This document shows positions 9,308 to 17,750 of a stretch of DNA of 64,000 nt, piece by piece. Source of the DNA: Candidatus Woesearchaeota archaeon (GTDB lineage Archaea; Nanobdellota; Nanobdellia; Woesearchaeales; UBA11576); contig JABGYH010000004.1 in the NCBI GenBank assembly GCA_018675335.1, positions 62,001-126,000 of the forward strand, in the 5' to 3' direction. How positions within the stretch are numbered: position 1 is the stretch's first letter; every line of letters starts with the position of its first letter. The notes under the pieces were generated by a model, which had not been told where the DNA came from, ran no database searches, and was given only the letters and a program-made list of their open reading frames with translations. Position numbers and translations under genes: made by a program.

Positions 9308-10207
9308 CTAAGCACCAACTAAAAATAAACCAATAACTAAAAGAATAACTGCAATTATTTTGAAAGTTAAAGTTTTTTTATCTAAATTCTCTTCATACAA
9401 ATGTGGAAAAAACTTAGAAAGAATAATGACTAAAATTAAAATAAATAATGGCTGAAAATTAATTAATGAAATAACTAAACTAACAGAACCAATACTAATT
9501 GCATAACCTATTGAAATAAGTGCTATAATGTTTATGATTTCAGTACTGAAAACTAATTTCCAAGATTTTGATTTAAAATTAATTGCTAATTTTTTAAACT
9601 GACACCAATACTTAGGCATAAGAATAATTGTTAATGCACCCACAAAACTTCCTAAACGAATCCAAAAAAAACCATTCCAAAAAGATTCATGTTGATAAAC
9701 ATATTTTTCTAACATATAATAAACATCTAAAAGCACACCTGATAATAACATCAAAAATAATGCTTTACTAACTGTTAATTTTTTTAATGAATCACGTTTA
9801 ATTGAGATTAATAATCCCCCAATAAGAACCAATCCAAAACCAACATATTGTGAAACTACCAAACTTTCATTAAGAAAAAACTTCGCACCAAACGGAACAA
9901 TAATTTGCGCAATAAACCACAATAATATAACTGACGATGCATCTTCAAACGACAATGCTTTAAAATACGGCACCATCGCATAAATGTATAAAATTCCAGT
10001 TCCTAACGCAATTAATGCAATACTCCAACCAGGAAAAGACATGCCTTTGAATGGAACTAACACAAAAACTAAAAGTCCCACAATTCCTGCAACTGCAGTT
10101 AATAAAAAATCATCTTTAATATATTTAGTTCTTAATTTACTATCAACTAAATTACATATTGCCCAAAGGGCTGGAGGAATTAAACCAAATATAAGCCAGG
10201 AATTCAT
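9308..10207 (-). CDS. EamA/DMT-family transporter
   Basis: A 299-residue membrane protein with ten predicted hydrophobic segments in two five-helix halves, the EamA (drug/metabolite transporter) layout. The N-terminus SWLIFGLIPPALWAICNLVDSK and the loop LLISIKRD between the halves are typical. Substrate unknown. It converges on the RelE toxin gene one base after its stop. Confidence 0.85.
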   Translation of the reverse strand: MNSWLIFGLIPPALWAICNLVDSKLRTKYIKDDFLLTAVAGIVGLLVFVLVPFKGMSFPGWSIALIALGTGILYIYAMVPYFKALSFEDASSVILLWFIAQIIVPFGAKFFLNESLVVSQYVGFGLVLIGGLLISIKRDSLKKLTVSKALFLMLLSGVLLDVYYMLEKYVYQHESFWNGFFWIRLGSFVGALTIILMPKYWCQFKKLAINFKSKSWKLVFSTEIINIIALISIGYAISIGSVSLVISLINFQPLFILILVIILSKFFPHLYEENLDKKTLTFKIIAVILLVIGLFLVGA

Positions 10208-10264
10208 TATGAATCAAAAGAATAATGTTAGTTATTTAAATTTAACCCAAGCAAAAATAAAATA

Positions 10265-11020
10265 TTAAAGAGCTGACATGTTTTGTTTAGTTTTTTTTAC
10301 CATATCATCTAATGCAGTGCCTAAATATTTTGCAGCCAATGCAAATGCTTCTTTTGTTTTTTCAGATTCAGTTAATCTTGCAGCATAATTAATTAAAAAT
10401 TCTGATGTTGAATACTTTTTAGAAAACCAAGAATCTAAATTTTTGCGCCAGTTAATTACAGGCATTCCTTTTTTTTCAGAAACACTAATTGATACCAACC
10501 GATCCAAATGAGCTTTAGGTTCATAATAACACTTTTGACCATAGTTTACAACAGTTCTTTGACTTGGATAATTATTAGATATTTTAATGATAAGTTTTCC
10601 TTTATTGATTTGAACAGAATACTCAATAAACTTTTCAACTTCCATAAATTTATTATCTTTAAAAACTTTTTTTGAATCATACACATATCTTAATTGAAAA
10701 CTCATGCCCTCAACATATCTTAAATGTTCATATGTTTCAAATAATTTAGACTCAAGTTCTAAAACTCTTGATGCTAAAACATTTTCAATTCTATCATCTC
10801 TTTCTTGAAAAAATTCTTCAACTGCCCCCGTAACAATTTCAGGAGAATAAACTTGATTTAAAGAATTAACTAAATTAACTAAATTTGACCCCTCTCTTAA
10901 ATCATCTGATTTACCAGAATCTTTAGAAATAACTTTTCCAATTATTGCCAATTCATCTTCAGGGGTGAGTTTATCTTCAGAAACTAATCTTAGTGGACTT
11001 AGTTTAACTATTGCAGTCAT
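10265..11020 (-). CDS. Hypothetical membrane-linked protein, uncertain start
   Basis: The frame is open from 11221 to the stop at 10265, but its first part lies inside the SemiSWEET gene, so the ATG at 11221 is unlikely. The next ATG is at 11020 (251 aa); TTG codons at 11023 and 11038 are alternatives. Oddly, the frame between the SemiSWEET stop (11113) and 11020 encodes two hydrophobic stretches (such as IVFFVLIIFLFVLL) without a normal start codon, so a non-standard start or a sequencing slip is possible. The soluble part has a long helix and conserved-looking aromatic segments (PSQRTVVNYGQKCYYEP). I recognise no family. Confidence 0.6.
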   Translation of the reverse strand: MTAIVKLSPLRLVSEDKLTPEDELAIIGKVISKDSGKSDDLREGSNLVNLVNSLNQVYSPEIVTGAVEEFFQERDDRIENVLASRVLELESKLFETYEHLRYVEGMSFQLRYVYDSKKVFKDNKFMEVEKFIEYSVQINKGKLIIKISNNYPSQRTVVNYGQKCYYEPKAHLDRLVSISVSEKKGMPVINWRKNLDSWFSKKYSTSEFLINYAARLTESEKTKEAFALAAKYLGTALDDMVKKTKQNMSAL

Positions 11021-11112
11021 CAAAGTAAATATGAACAAAAAATGTTTTAAAACTTCTGAATTAAAACTACGTGATAATAGAACAAATAAGAAAATTATTA
11101 AGACAAAAAAAA

Positions 11113-11373
11113 CTATTTGTACTTGAAAATTAATACCATAACCGCAGTCGTACCAACTACTGCAATAACAAAACTTAGAATAATTGGTAATTCTTTTAGA
11201 AGAATTCCATAAATTAACCAAACATATGAACCTATGGTAAACGTTGAATAAGTAATAATACTAATATCGTTTGCAGACTTTCTTTTGTAAATTTTATGTG
11301 CTTGGATTAAATGCCCAATACTCATAGCAACTCCTAAAATAGTTACTAGAACGCTAAATATAGTTAATAACAT
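11113..11373 (-). CDS. SemiSWEET sugar transporter (MtN3-like)
   Basis: An 86-residue protein with three transmembrane helices, the half-size form of SWEET transporters, which works as a dimer to move sugars. Seen: SANDISIITYSTF (helix 1-2 loop), GSYVWLIYGILLKELPIIL (helix 2 to loop with WLIYG) and a final hydrophobic helix ending IFKYK. Size and order match bacterial and archaeal SemiSWEETs. Confidence 0.85.
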   Translation of the reverse strand: MLLTIFSVLVTILGVAMSIGHLIQAHKIYKRKSANDISIITYSTFTIGSYVWLIYGILLKELPIILSFVIAVVGTTAVMVLIFKYK

Positions 11374-11458
11374 GATTCATAATTTATTTGAGTTTAATAT
11401 AAAGCTTATGTTATTTAGAGCAATAGATTAATATAATAAAACAGATTCAAACTAACTT

Positions 11459-11932
11459 ATGAAATTAAAAATAAATTATGTAAAATTAATATCTGCAATA
11501 ATACTCTGTCAATTAGCAGGGATTATCGGATCATTATTTACTGCAAATTCTGTTAAAACGTGGTACACCACAATAAACAAACCAATTTTTAATCCACCTA
11601 GTTGGATTTTTTCTCCAGTTTGGATTACGTTATTTATTTTAATGGGAGTATCGCTTTACATAATATGGAATCAAGGTTTCAAAAAGAATAAAACAGAAAT
11701 AACCATATTTGGAATCCAACTAATTTTGAATACTTTTTGGTCAATAATATTTTTTGGATTAAAAAATATTTCACTTGCTTTTGTTGAGATAATAATTCTT
11801 TGGATAATGATATTATTTACATTAATATTTTTTTACAAAAAATCAAAAACTGCAGCATATTTGTTAATACCTTATTTGCTATGGGTTGGTTTTGCAACAA
11901 TACTTAATTTATCAATATTAATTTTAAACTGA
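11459..11932 (+). CDS. tspO: TspO/MBR family protein
   Basis: A 157-residue five-helix membrane protein of the TspO (tryptophan-rich sensory protein) family, which binds porphyrins and sterol-like ligands. Seen: TWYTTINKPIFNPPSWIFSP (residues 34-53, the family signature), VWITLFILMGVSLYIIW, NTFWSIIFFGLKNISLAF and the C-terminal LIPYLLWVGFATILN. It is followed after 10 bp by another membrane protein, likely one operon. Confidence 0.9.
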   Translation: MKLKINYVKLISAIILCQLAGIIGSLFTANSVKTWYTTINKPIFNPPSWIFSPVWITLFILMGVSLYIIWNQGFKKNKTEITIFGIQLILNTFWSIIFFGLKNISLAFVEIIILWIMILFTLIFFYKKSKTAAYLLIPYLLWVGFATILNLSILILN

Positions 11933-11942
11933 GGAGATAACT

Positions 11943-12479
11943 ATGAAGATAGAAAAAATCATTAATGATACATTCAAAGACTCATTTAATTTATTCAAAA
12001 AAGAATATGTTACATTCATACTAGGAACATTACTTGCAATACTTCTTTCAGTTTTTGTTATTACAATGCCACCACTAATGTTTGGAGTATACTTAATGGC
12101 ATCAAAACTTTCTAAAGGCAAAAAAATAGAAATTACTGATGTGTTTAAGGGATTTAGTTATTTCTTTACAAGTTGGGGAATGTTTATTCTTGCAGCAATT
12201 GCAATCACAATAGGACTTGTTTTACTAGTAATTCCAGGAATAATACTTATGATTTTATTTCAATATGCAATAGTTATTGCAATCAAAGAAAACAAAGGTG
12301 CAATTTCTGCATTAAAGAAAAGTTATGCTGTTGGAAAAAAACATTTTGTATTTTCAGTAGCACTGTGGATTTTATTAATCATATTAAATGGAATTGCTCA
12401 AGCAACATATGTTGGAGTTTTGTTAACAATACCATTTTCAGCATTAGTATTAACAACTGCTGCAAGTAAATTAAAATGA
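11943..12479 (+). CDS. Small integral membrane protein (DUF4013/YesL-like layout)
   Basis: A 178-residue protein with about five hydrophobic segments and an amphipathic start (INDTFKDSFNLFKKEYVTF). The motif VIPGIILMILFQYAIVIA followed by KNKGAISALKKSYAVGKKHF is typical of a poorly defined family of archaeal and bacterial membrane proteins with a 'Kxxxxxg..ALkkSyelvkg' loop. Function unknown. GAGGAGAT lies before the ATG; the stop overlaps the next small gene's ATG (ATGA). Confidence 0.75.
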   Translation: MKIEKIINDTFKDSFNLFKKEYVTFILGTLLAILLSVFVITMPPLMFGVYLMASKLSKGKKIEITDVFKGFSYFFTSWGMFILAAIAITIGLVLLVIPGIILMILFQYAIVIAIKENKGAISALKKSYAVGKKHFVFSVALWILLIILNGIAQATYVGVLLTIPFSALVLTTAASKLK

Positions 12480-12607
12480 AGAAATTAAAGCTCAATAAAA
12501 AAGGACATCACGAATTAGGTTTGATTCCTTATTCAATAATCGCAGGAGCAATTGGATTTGTAGTTGTGTTTGGTCAAAAAATTATTGACAAAATAAAAAA
12601 AGTTTAA
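12476..12607 (+). CDS. 43-aa single-span membrane peptide
   Basis: A short ORF coupled by an ATGA overlap to the preceding membrane gene. It encodes a basic start (MKKLKLNKKGHH), one hydrophobic helix (YSIIAGAIGFVVVFG) and a basic tail (KIIDKIKKV). The stop-start overlap and the membrane context are the evidence; no family is recognised. Confidence 0.5.
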   Translation: MKKLKLNKKGHHELGLIPYSIIAGAIGFVVVFGQKIIDKIKKV

Positions 12608-12636
12608 CTACTCATTAATAAATACAAATCGAAAGA

Positions 12637-12646
12637 TTTAAAAATA
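12637..12646 (+). promoter_or_regulatory. TATA box, leaderless promoter
   Basis: TTTAAAAATA ends 23 nt before the ATG at 12669, which has no Shine-Dalgarno. The spacing predicts initiation at or next to the ATG. Confidence 0.5.
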
Positions 12647-12668
12647 TAACTAGCTAAACTATCTTAAA

Positions 12669-13055
12669 ATGGCAGAACCGCAATTAGAATGGAAATATAA
12701 TCTAGAAAACCGAGGAACTGATCATCCAGATTGGTTTGAAACTTTCACTGCAACTTATAATGGAAAACCAGTTGAATTAACAATTCGAGATCACATGCAC
12801 CCAATTGCACCAAGGGGAACTCCTGATGGTTTAACATTAAGGTTTTACACTGATGATACACGAACAGATTTTATTGCGTTAACAGCACCTTATGGAACAC
12901 CTGATGAAGCAAATTTTGTTAAACCACTAAAACCCCAAGGACAAACATCAATGACCCCTGAAGAAGCACCAAACTTAGCAACATTTGTTAGAGATCACAA
13001 ACCAGTGTTTGAATCACAAAGAGATCTAAGAGAAACTTTTGAACAATATCTTTAA
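12669..13055 (+). CDS. Hypothetical soluble protein
   Basis: A 128-residue acidic, Pro-rich protein without membrane segments or Cys. It contains RDHMHPIAPRGTPDG and, in the middle, LRFYTDDTRTDFIALTAPYG. The C-terminal half has a run of short Pro/Glu motifs. It is followed after 26 bp by a DUF488 protein and may share its transcript. No family recognised. Confidence 0.6.
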   Translation: MAEPQLEWKYNLENRGTDHPDWFETFTATYNGKPVELTIRDHMHPIAPRGTPDGLTLRFYTDDTRTDFIALTAPYGTPDEANFVKPLKPQGQTSMTPEEAPNLATFVRDHKPVFESQRDLRETFEQYL

Positions 13056-13081
13056 AATATTTTATTAATTCTTTTTTTATC

Positions 13082-13477
13082 ATGTTAAAAACAAAATCTA
13101 TACTTGCACCAATTGAAGAAAGTGATGGTAGAAGAATTTCTGTAATGTCAAGACATACACTAAATGATGGAATAACTCCTGATGATCGAATCACTTCAGA
13201 TAAATATGATTCACACCTAACTGCATTTGCACCACCATTAAAATTAGTTGGAGCATATTACAAACAAAGAGTAGACTGGACTGAATTTGAAATGCAATAT
13301 TTAGAATATTTAAGAACTCCAAAAATGCGAGAACAAGTACGATCATTAGCTGCAGAAAGTTTAGAAACAACAATTACAATTATGTGCATTGAAGAAACGC
13401 CTGACAAATGTCATCGAAGATTGCTCGCAGAAGAATGTCTTACATATCAATCAGGATTGCAAGTATTAATAGAATAA
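13082..13477 (+). CDS. DUF488 family protein
   Basis: A 131-residue protein whose C-terminal half carries the DUF488 hallmark: ITIMCIEETPDKCHRRLLAE (residues 98-117; the family form is LxCxExxxxxCHRxxLA). The N-terminal half has YDSHLTAFAPP and a tract for YYKQRVDWTEFEMQYLEYL. DUF488 proteins are short, of unknown biochemical role. Its last 31 bp overlap the convergent YkgJ-like gene. Confidence 0.8.
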   Translation: MLKTKSILAPIEESDGRRISVMSRHTLNDGITPDDRITSDKYDSHLTAFAPPLKLVGAYYKQRVDWTEFEMQYLEYLRTPKMREQVRSLAAESLETTITIMCIEETPDKCHRRLLAEECLTYQSGLQVLIE

Positions 13478-13887
13478 CCCAAAGAAATCACTTCTTTTTC
13501 AAACGAGTATAATAACATTTTTTTTACTGCCAAACACCTTGGTGAAAGTCTCACTTTTTTATTTTTGTGATCAATAAAAATAGGAAAATCTTTACAACAA
13601 TCAGGTCTAAGATTTGATTTGTGAGCAGAACATTTGTTATCATCTAAACGAGGGCAACCATTAACACTTAAGTCAAACAAATACTCATTAGGACCTATTT
13701 CTTTTAATTCTTCAGAGCGAATAAACTTTTCAGAATTATTATCAGTAACTAAATCAACACTTTTATCTCCAAATGATAACGCACCTTTTCTACAACAATA
13801 AGCACCACACTCAGTAAAACAAAATACTCCAATTGAATCCCTCGCAGAGTTTGCAATTTTATTTATGTTGATTTGAATATTTTCCAT
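13447..13887 (-). CDS. YkgJ-type cysteine-cluster protein
   Basis: A 146-residue protein of the YkgJ/CxxCxxCC family, which binds zinc or iron. Cysteines: FCFTECGAYCCRKG near residue 23-36, NGCPRLDDNKCSAHKSNLRP with a following DCCKDFP, and SPRCLAVKK. The order CxxxCxxxCC ... C ... C ... CC ... C matches the family. Metal binding follows from the family; the partner is unknown. A paralog lies at 48488-48988. Confidence 0.8.
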   Translation of the reverse strand: MENIQININKIANSARDSIGVFCFTECGAYCCRKGALSFGDKSVDLVTDNNSEKFIRSEELKEIGPNEYLFDLSVNGCPRLDDNKCSAHKSNLRPDCCKDFPIFIDHKNKKVRLSPRCLAVKKMLLYSFEKEVISLGYSINTCNPD

Positions 13888-14034
13888 TAAAACTCCTTAA
13901 CTAATTAAATTAAAGTAAGGATATATTAAATGTTTGTTTTAAAAAAGGATACTGCCTACAGAGTATTTTTTACTAACAATAAATTCAATATTTTTATATA
14001 GAACTGACCTCACAATCAAGTTAGGTGAAAAAAA

Positions 14035-14142
14035 TTGAAACAAAAAAGAACATTTTTAGAAATAATTCAACAGCAAAAAATGCAAGAATTATGGGACAAT
14101 AAAGAAGACGAAGAATGGGAACAGCTCGTTCAGAATTGCTAA
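14035..14142 (+). CDS. 35-aa peptide with Trp-acidic tail
   Basis: A TTG start preceded by AGGTGA and, further up, a TATA-like TTTTTATATA near 13990-13999. The peptide (KQKRTFLEIIQQQKMQ, then ELWDNKEDEEWEQL) resembles the short amphipathic C-terminal tail of archaeal AbrB/RelB-type antitoxins. It could be a mini-antitoxin relic or an independent small protein. Only size, ribosome site and promoter support it. Confidence 0.35.
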   Translation: MKQKRTFLEIIQQQKMQELWDNKEDEEWEQLVQNC

Positions 14143-14483
14143 CTGAAAAGAAGTCTTTGAAAATATAACGCACAAATTATCCAATTTAATTAATTGAACA
14201 ATTCTAACACTCACTTTCTTATTTTTTCTGATTGAAAGTTTCAAGAATCTTGAATTATTTCGAATTATGTCTGCGTTTTTTCGAATAATTTTTGTCGAGA
14301 TAATTTAGACATTAGTTTAAATTAGTCAATAAGTAAGTATGAATAAATAAATAATGTGTTGGAATGGTTTCTCCAAGAATATGTGTTTTTACTTAATGCA
14401 AGTATGAATGATGACTACAAATAAATTAATTAAAAAGAAATAAAAACAAAAAGATTTGATCAAAAACTAAATAATTTAAATCT
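14143..14483. other. AT-rich spacer without recognised gene
   Basis: No credible ORF. It holds an imperfect inverted repeat around TTCGAATTATG...TTTTTTCGAATAATT (about 14258-14290) and a GTCGAGAT word at 14294-14301, similar to intergenic words elsewhere in the window. It may be the 3' region of both neighbours. Confidence 0.4.
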
Positions 14484-15014
14484 TTAATTTCTTACAGGCC
14501 CAGGAAATGAATTCTCGTCGACAAGTTTCTGTTTTTGAGTTTGAGAAATCTTCTCATTTTTAATGAGTTTTTGCAATTCTTGAACATATTTCATAGTCAA
14601 TGTTAAATTGTTAGAAATACATCCATGTGCTTTTTCAAACGCTTGCTCAAGAGTCGTTCCATTAAGTTTATACCCAATAATAACTTTATTGTTGTTTATG
14701 TGACTCGTTTTCATTATGAGCGACAATGCAATCCACCTCTTAAGGTAATCATACATCGTTTGACGAGTAATACCTGCAAAAAACGCCATTTCCTCAACAG
14801 TCATTACTGCTTTTTCTAAGTTCTTTTCCCTATTCGCAATCTTACTACGTTCATACAACTCAAGAAGACAACGATGCATCTTGTCAGTACTCCCACTCTT
14901 TCTTGGTTCAAGTCCCACACGAGACATAACAATTTTAGCAAGTTCCTCGGACGTAGGATTCATGCTCGGTTCATTGTTTTGTAATACTATTTTTGGTTTT
15001 TTGAAAGTTATCAC
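14484..15014 (-). CDS. HTH protein, probable transcriptional regulator
   Basis: A 176-residue soluble protein. The clear part is a helix-turn-helix at residues about 68-100: AVMTVEEMAFFAGITRQTMY followed by DYLKRWIALSLI, the layout of a winged-helix DNA reader. Before it is a basic segment (SRVGLEPRKSGSTDKMHR). The C-terminus is helical, ending in the compact ENSFPGPVRN. The upstream region (15015-15100) has a TATA-like stretch (TATATAAGC on the plus strand) and the word TCTCGACGAGT. Its targets are unknown; a plasmid- or virus-type regulator is possible, given the accessory surroundings. Confidence 0.65.
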   Translation of the reverse strand: MITFKKPKIVLQNNEPSMNPTSEELAKIVMSRVGLEPRKSGSTDKMHRCLLELYERSKIANREKNLEKAVMTVEEMAFFAGITRQTMYDYLKRWIALSLIMKTSHINNNKVIIGYKLNGTTLEQAFEKAHGCISNNLTLTMKYVQELQKLIKNEKISQTQKQKLVDENSFPGPVRN

Positions 15015-15081
15015 CTCTTGTTAGAATTAATAGATATCATAATCGAAAAACTACTATATAAGCTTTTAGTACAATCCCGAC

Positions 15082-15092
15082 TCTCGACGAGT
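15082..15092. promoter_or_regulatory. TCTCGACGAGT inverted-repeat word
   Basis: Matches 10 of 11 bases of TCTCGACGAGA, which occurs exactly at 28095-28105 and 56993-57003. The arms TCTCG/CGAGA are inverted around one base. It lies 68 bp upstream of the HTH gene start, so it may be an operator. Confidence 0.3.
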
Positions 15093-15179
15093 AAATCGCA
15101 GAATTCTTTTAATTATTGATTAAAGGTTTTAAGAAATTGAACAATAAAAAAGAAAAAAAATTTATCAAAGATATGTAAA

Positions 15180-15479
15180 CTAAACATCAAGACCTTTCTG
15201 CTCTAAAGTATTGTAAACTCGAGCACGATTGTATCTTTGAAGTAAAGTACAATACGTGTTAACAAAAAGCAACGCTCCCCAGTAAAATGCACTGCCAGTG
15301 TTGCCATTTGAAACATGCTGAACTAATTCATACGCATTCCAAATTATTTGAGGTGCGTGAATTAATTCATTAAGTCTTGTTCCCACTTCATATTTTTTCA
15401 AATCAGATATTGAACGATTAGTACCAACACGATAGTTGGAAGGAACACTTTTACGCGTTAACCTACCAAAAGTATTCAT
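15180..15479 (-). CDS. CrtO-like acyltransferase-family protein, N-terminally incomplete
   Basis: The 99-residue product ends with LLFVNTYCTLLQRYNRARVY; the NxYxxLxQRYNRxR motif is the signature of the CrtO family (glycosyl-4,4'-diaponeurosporenoate acyltransferase, PF18927, in carotenoid glycolipid synthesis). Upstream the same frame stays open to 15698 and encodes FFEKSGKLYKYLGVRYFKK, the family's central 'GxxYexlgvrxfK' segment, but this extension has no ATG, GTG or TTG. The normal N-terminal membrane helix is also absent. The gene therefore looks 5'-truncated or uses a start I cannot see. Family assignment rests on motifs recalled, not on a search. Confidence 0.55.
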   Translation of the reverse strand: MNTFGRLTRKSVPSNYRVGTNRSISDLKKYEVGTRLNELIHAPQIIWNAYELVQHVSNGNTGSAFYWGALLFVNTYCTLLQRYNRARVYNTLEQKGLDV

Positions 15480-15915
15480 AACTAATTTTTTGAAATATCT
15501 AACTCCTAAATATTTATAGAGCTTACCACTTTTTTCAAAGAACTTAGGTTTGAAATATAAGTTGGTAACTTTTCTTACACCACCATTTTCTTCTTCTTTG
15601 TGAATTATTTGCTCTAACTGTGATGGATCTTTGATTCCCCCAATAACAGGAGGAGATTCATATTTTATACCTCTCCCAGCATCCCGACCACATTCCCTCT
15701 AAAATCTTAATTTGTATTAAACCAAATAAATTATAAAAAGTATTTATGAAAAACTTAGCACTAGAAGGAAAAAACTGAATGAAAATTAGCGAGTTGCGTT
15801 TTTCATAGTAAAATTTATAAGGGCTCATTTCTTAATATGAACTGAAAATGAGTGAAAAGTTTTATCAAAGACTTTAACTAAATATTATTGAAAGAAGGGC
15901 AAAGGGGATCTTAAA

Positions 15916-16497
15916 TTGAGGAAAATACGAAATATGAAATCAATAGATATATCTGCAACAAAAAAAGGCCTTGATAAAATACTGTTTGAAATTTCAGAAG
16001 AATTAGATTTGCGAATAGAATTAGAAGCTCAACAAATTGTTGAAAGGGCCACCACGTCAGATATTTCTAAATTAATTGAATCATATGCACGGAAAATTAA
16101 TGCAGAAAAACAGTTAGTTTATCTGAGAAATCCTTACAAAACAAGAAAACAAGAAAAAACAAATGAGCCAGATTCGGCATTCGGAGTAGGCGTAATTAGC
16201 AGTTCAAGCGCAACATTAGGTTCTGGATTATTTATTTGGCACGTAACACAACTATTAAGTTATGCAATTACCGGCGGACTAGGAATAGGATTGGCAATTG
16301 CAGGAATTGCACCCACAATATATCTTAATCACCGAAAAAAGACTCGCGAGAGAATACAACAAAGACAAGACTGGATGGAATCTACAAATAATGTATATAA
16401 TTTGCACAAACTTCAAGTCGAGCAACAAGCATATCGATTAATGACTCAGTTTGAACAAAAATATGTCAACGATGGAACAAACGAATTAGCCGCATAA
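15916..16497 (+). CDS. Gly-rich membrane-hairpin protein, paralog 1
   Basis: A 193-residue protein, first of three tandem paralogs. Layout: an amphipathic N-terminal helix bundle (KGLDKILFEISEELDLRIE, then a YARKINAEKQL helix), two Gly-rich hydrophobic segments (SSATLGSGLFIWHVTQLL and AITGGLGIGLAIAGIAP), then a basic turn and a long C-terminal helix (NVYNLHKLQVEQQAYRLM, FEQKYVNDG). The start is TTG at 15916 after AGGGGAT; an in-frame ATG at 15934 is possible. A TATA-like TTTATAAG lies near 15810-15820. No known family recognised; the layout resembles membrane-inserting hairpin proteins. Confidence 0.7.
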   Translation: MRKIRNMKSIDISATKKGLDKILFEISEELDLRIELEAQQIVERATTSDISKLIESYARKINAEKQLVYLRNPYKTRKQEKTNEPDSAFGVGVISSSSATLGSGLFIWHVTQLLSYAITGGLGIGLAIAGIAPTIYLNHRKKTRERIQQRQDWMESTNNVYNLHKLQVEQQAYRLMTQFEQKYVNDGTNELAA

Positions 16498-16505
16498 AAC
16501 CAAAA

Positions 16506-17072
16506 ATGGAAATAAAACACCCAATAGCAAAAAATGTCAAAGGACTTGATAAAGTTTTAACCGAATTATATGAAGAATTAGAATTAAGAATCGAGAGTGA
16601 TGCAAATAGCCTTTGCAAATTAATTCAAGATACACCCAATTCTGAAGCAGCAAAAGAAATCATAAATTCATACGAACAAAGATTAAATGCTGAAAGTGCT
16701 GTTTTGAAAGATGCATACCCTCAAGTTAATAGATATGGGGACGATAGAGCAGTTATTGCCACAGGTTGTGCCGCAGTAACCGGACTTGGAACAGTATTTG
16801 GAGGAGGAGTTTTTATTGACATACTTACAAATAGTTTTTGGTACGCAGCGTTTGGAGGACTGGGCGCAGGAATTGTCGTTGGAGGCGTAATTGGTTTGAT
16901 AGGTTTTGGACTTGCAATGTACAGATCAAAAATTAATGAAAGAAAAAAAAGTTGGTTGCATGGCGTAGATAATATTTACAAATTACATCACAAACAAGTA
17001 GAACAAAAAGTAAAAGAAAAAATTGTTGAGTTTGAAAAAAGATATGTCGCAGACGGCAAAGATACAACATAA
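16506..17072 (+). CDS. Gly-rich membrane-hairpin protein, paralog 2
   Basis: 188 residues, 8 bp after paralog 1. It shares KGLDKVLTELYEELELRIE with KGLDKILFEISEELDLRIE, then SYEQRLNAESAV with SYARKINAEKQL, and NIYKLHHKQVEQKVKEK plus FEKRYVADG with NVYNLHKLQVEQ plus FEQKYVNDG. The central hairpin is longer and richer in Gly (AAVTGLGTVFGGGVFID and GGLGAGIVVGGVIGLIGFG). Similar ends but a diverged membrane core suggest that the core carries the specificity (inference). Confidence 0.7.
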   Translation: MEIKHPIAKNVKGLDKVLTELYEELELRIESDANSLCKLIQDTPNSEAAKEIINSYEQRLNAESAVLKDAYPQVNRYGDDRAVIATGCAAVTGLGTVFGGGVFIDILTNSFWYAAFGGLGAGIVVGGVIGLIGFGLAMYRSKINERKKSWLHGVDNIYKLHHKQVEQKVKEKIVEFEKRYVADGKDTT

Positions 17073-17159
17073 TTTTTTTAACAAAATATAAAATTAATAA
17101 CATCAATTATAATTATTAAAAGAGAGTGAGATTGTAAAAAAAAACACAGAGGGGTAAAA

Positions 17160-17750
17160 ATGTTTAATGCAAGGCCTACAAAAAAAGTCTTAGAATTAAT
17201 GCGTGAAACTACACGAAAAATAACTAACAAATTAGAACAAAAAATTGAAGACGCGGTTGAAACAATCGTTTTGACACATCTAGATAATCCAGATCAAAGC
17301 ATTGACGGATTATTAAAAAAATACACTCAAAGAATCTATTCACACAAACAAGGGATGTATAGATTACTAGATATTTCTGATCCTACCAATGAATCCGCAG
17401 TACGCGCGAAGATTGAGTTAATTAACTCAGACCAAACTCATGAAGAAACTGAGAAAAAATATATTAGTCAAGCATTAGGTGCATTCGCAACACTTGCCTC
17501 AGGACTAATTTCATATGGCTTAGGCGCAGATTTTGCGACATCAAGTATTATTGCAGTACTTACTGGAGCACTAACATATGGCGCAGTCGAATTAGCCTCA
17601 GTTCAAACACCATTTGACAATTCAGAAGCAAAATTAGTTATGAATCTTGCTGCAGAAAAAATTCATGAAGTTTATGAATCACATATTAAAACAGTATCAG
17701 AAAAAGTTTATGCTCAAATGGAATTACAACACCTCGCAGATAATTCATAA
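17160..17750 (+). CDS. Gly-rich membrane-hairpin protein, paralog 3
   Basis: 196 residues with its own GAGGGGT ribosome site and 87 bp after paralog 2. More diverged, but with the same order: helical N-terminus (ETTRKITNKLEQKIEDAVE, YTQRIYSHKQGMYRLL), a hydrophobic Gly/Ala hairpin (LGAFATLASGLISYGLGADF and IIAVLTGALTYGAVELA), and a C-terminal helix (AAEKIHEVYESHIKTVSEKV). The loop before the hairpin is longer. Its last 6 bp overlap the convergent gene. Function unknown. Confidence 0.65.
   Translation: MFNARPTKKVLELMRETTRKITNKLEQKIEDAVETIVLTHLDNPDQSIDGLLKKYTQRIYSHKQGMYRLLDISDPTNESAVRAKIELINSDQTHEETEKKYISQALGAFATLASGLISYGLGADFATSSIIAVLTGALTYGAVELASVQTPFDNSEAKLVMNLAAEKIHEVYESHIKTVSEKVYAQMELQHLADNS

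Noticed and set aside
15660-15700. tRNA-like or integration-site remnant in the locally GC-richer patch
   Set aside because: No cloverleaf, T-loop or CCA end could be drawn, and no integrase gene is nearby.
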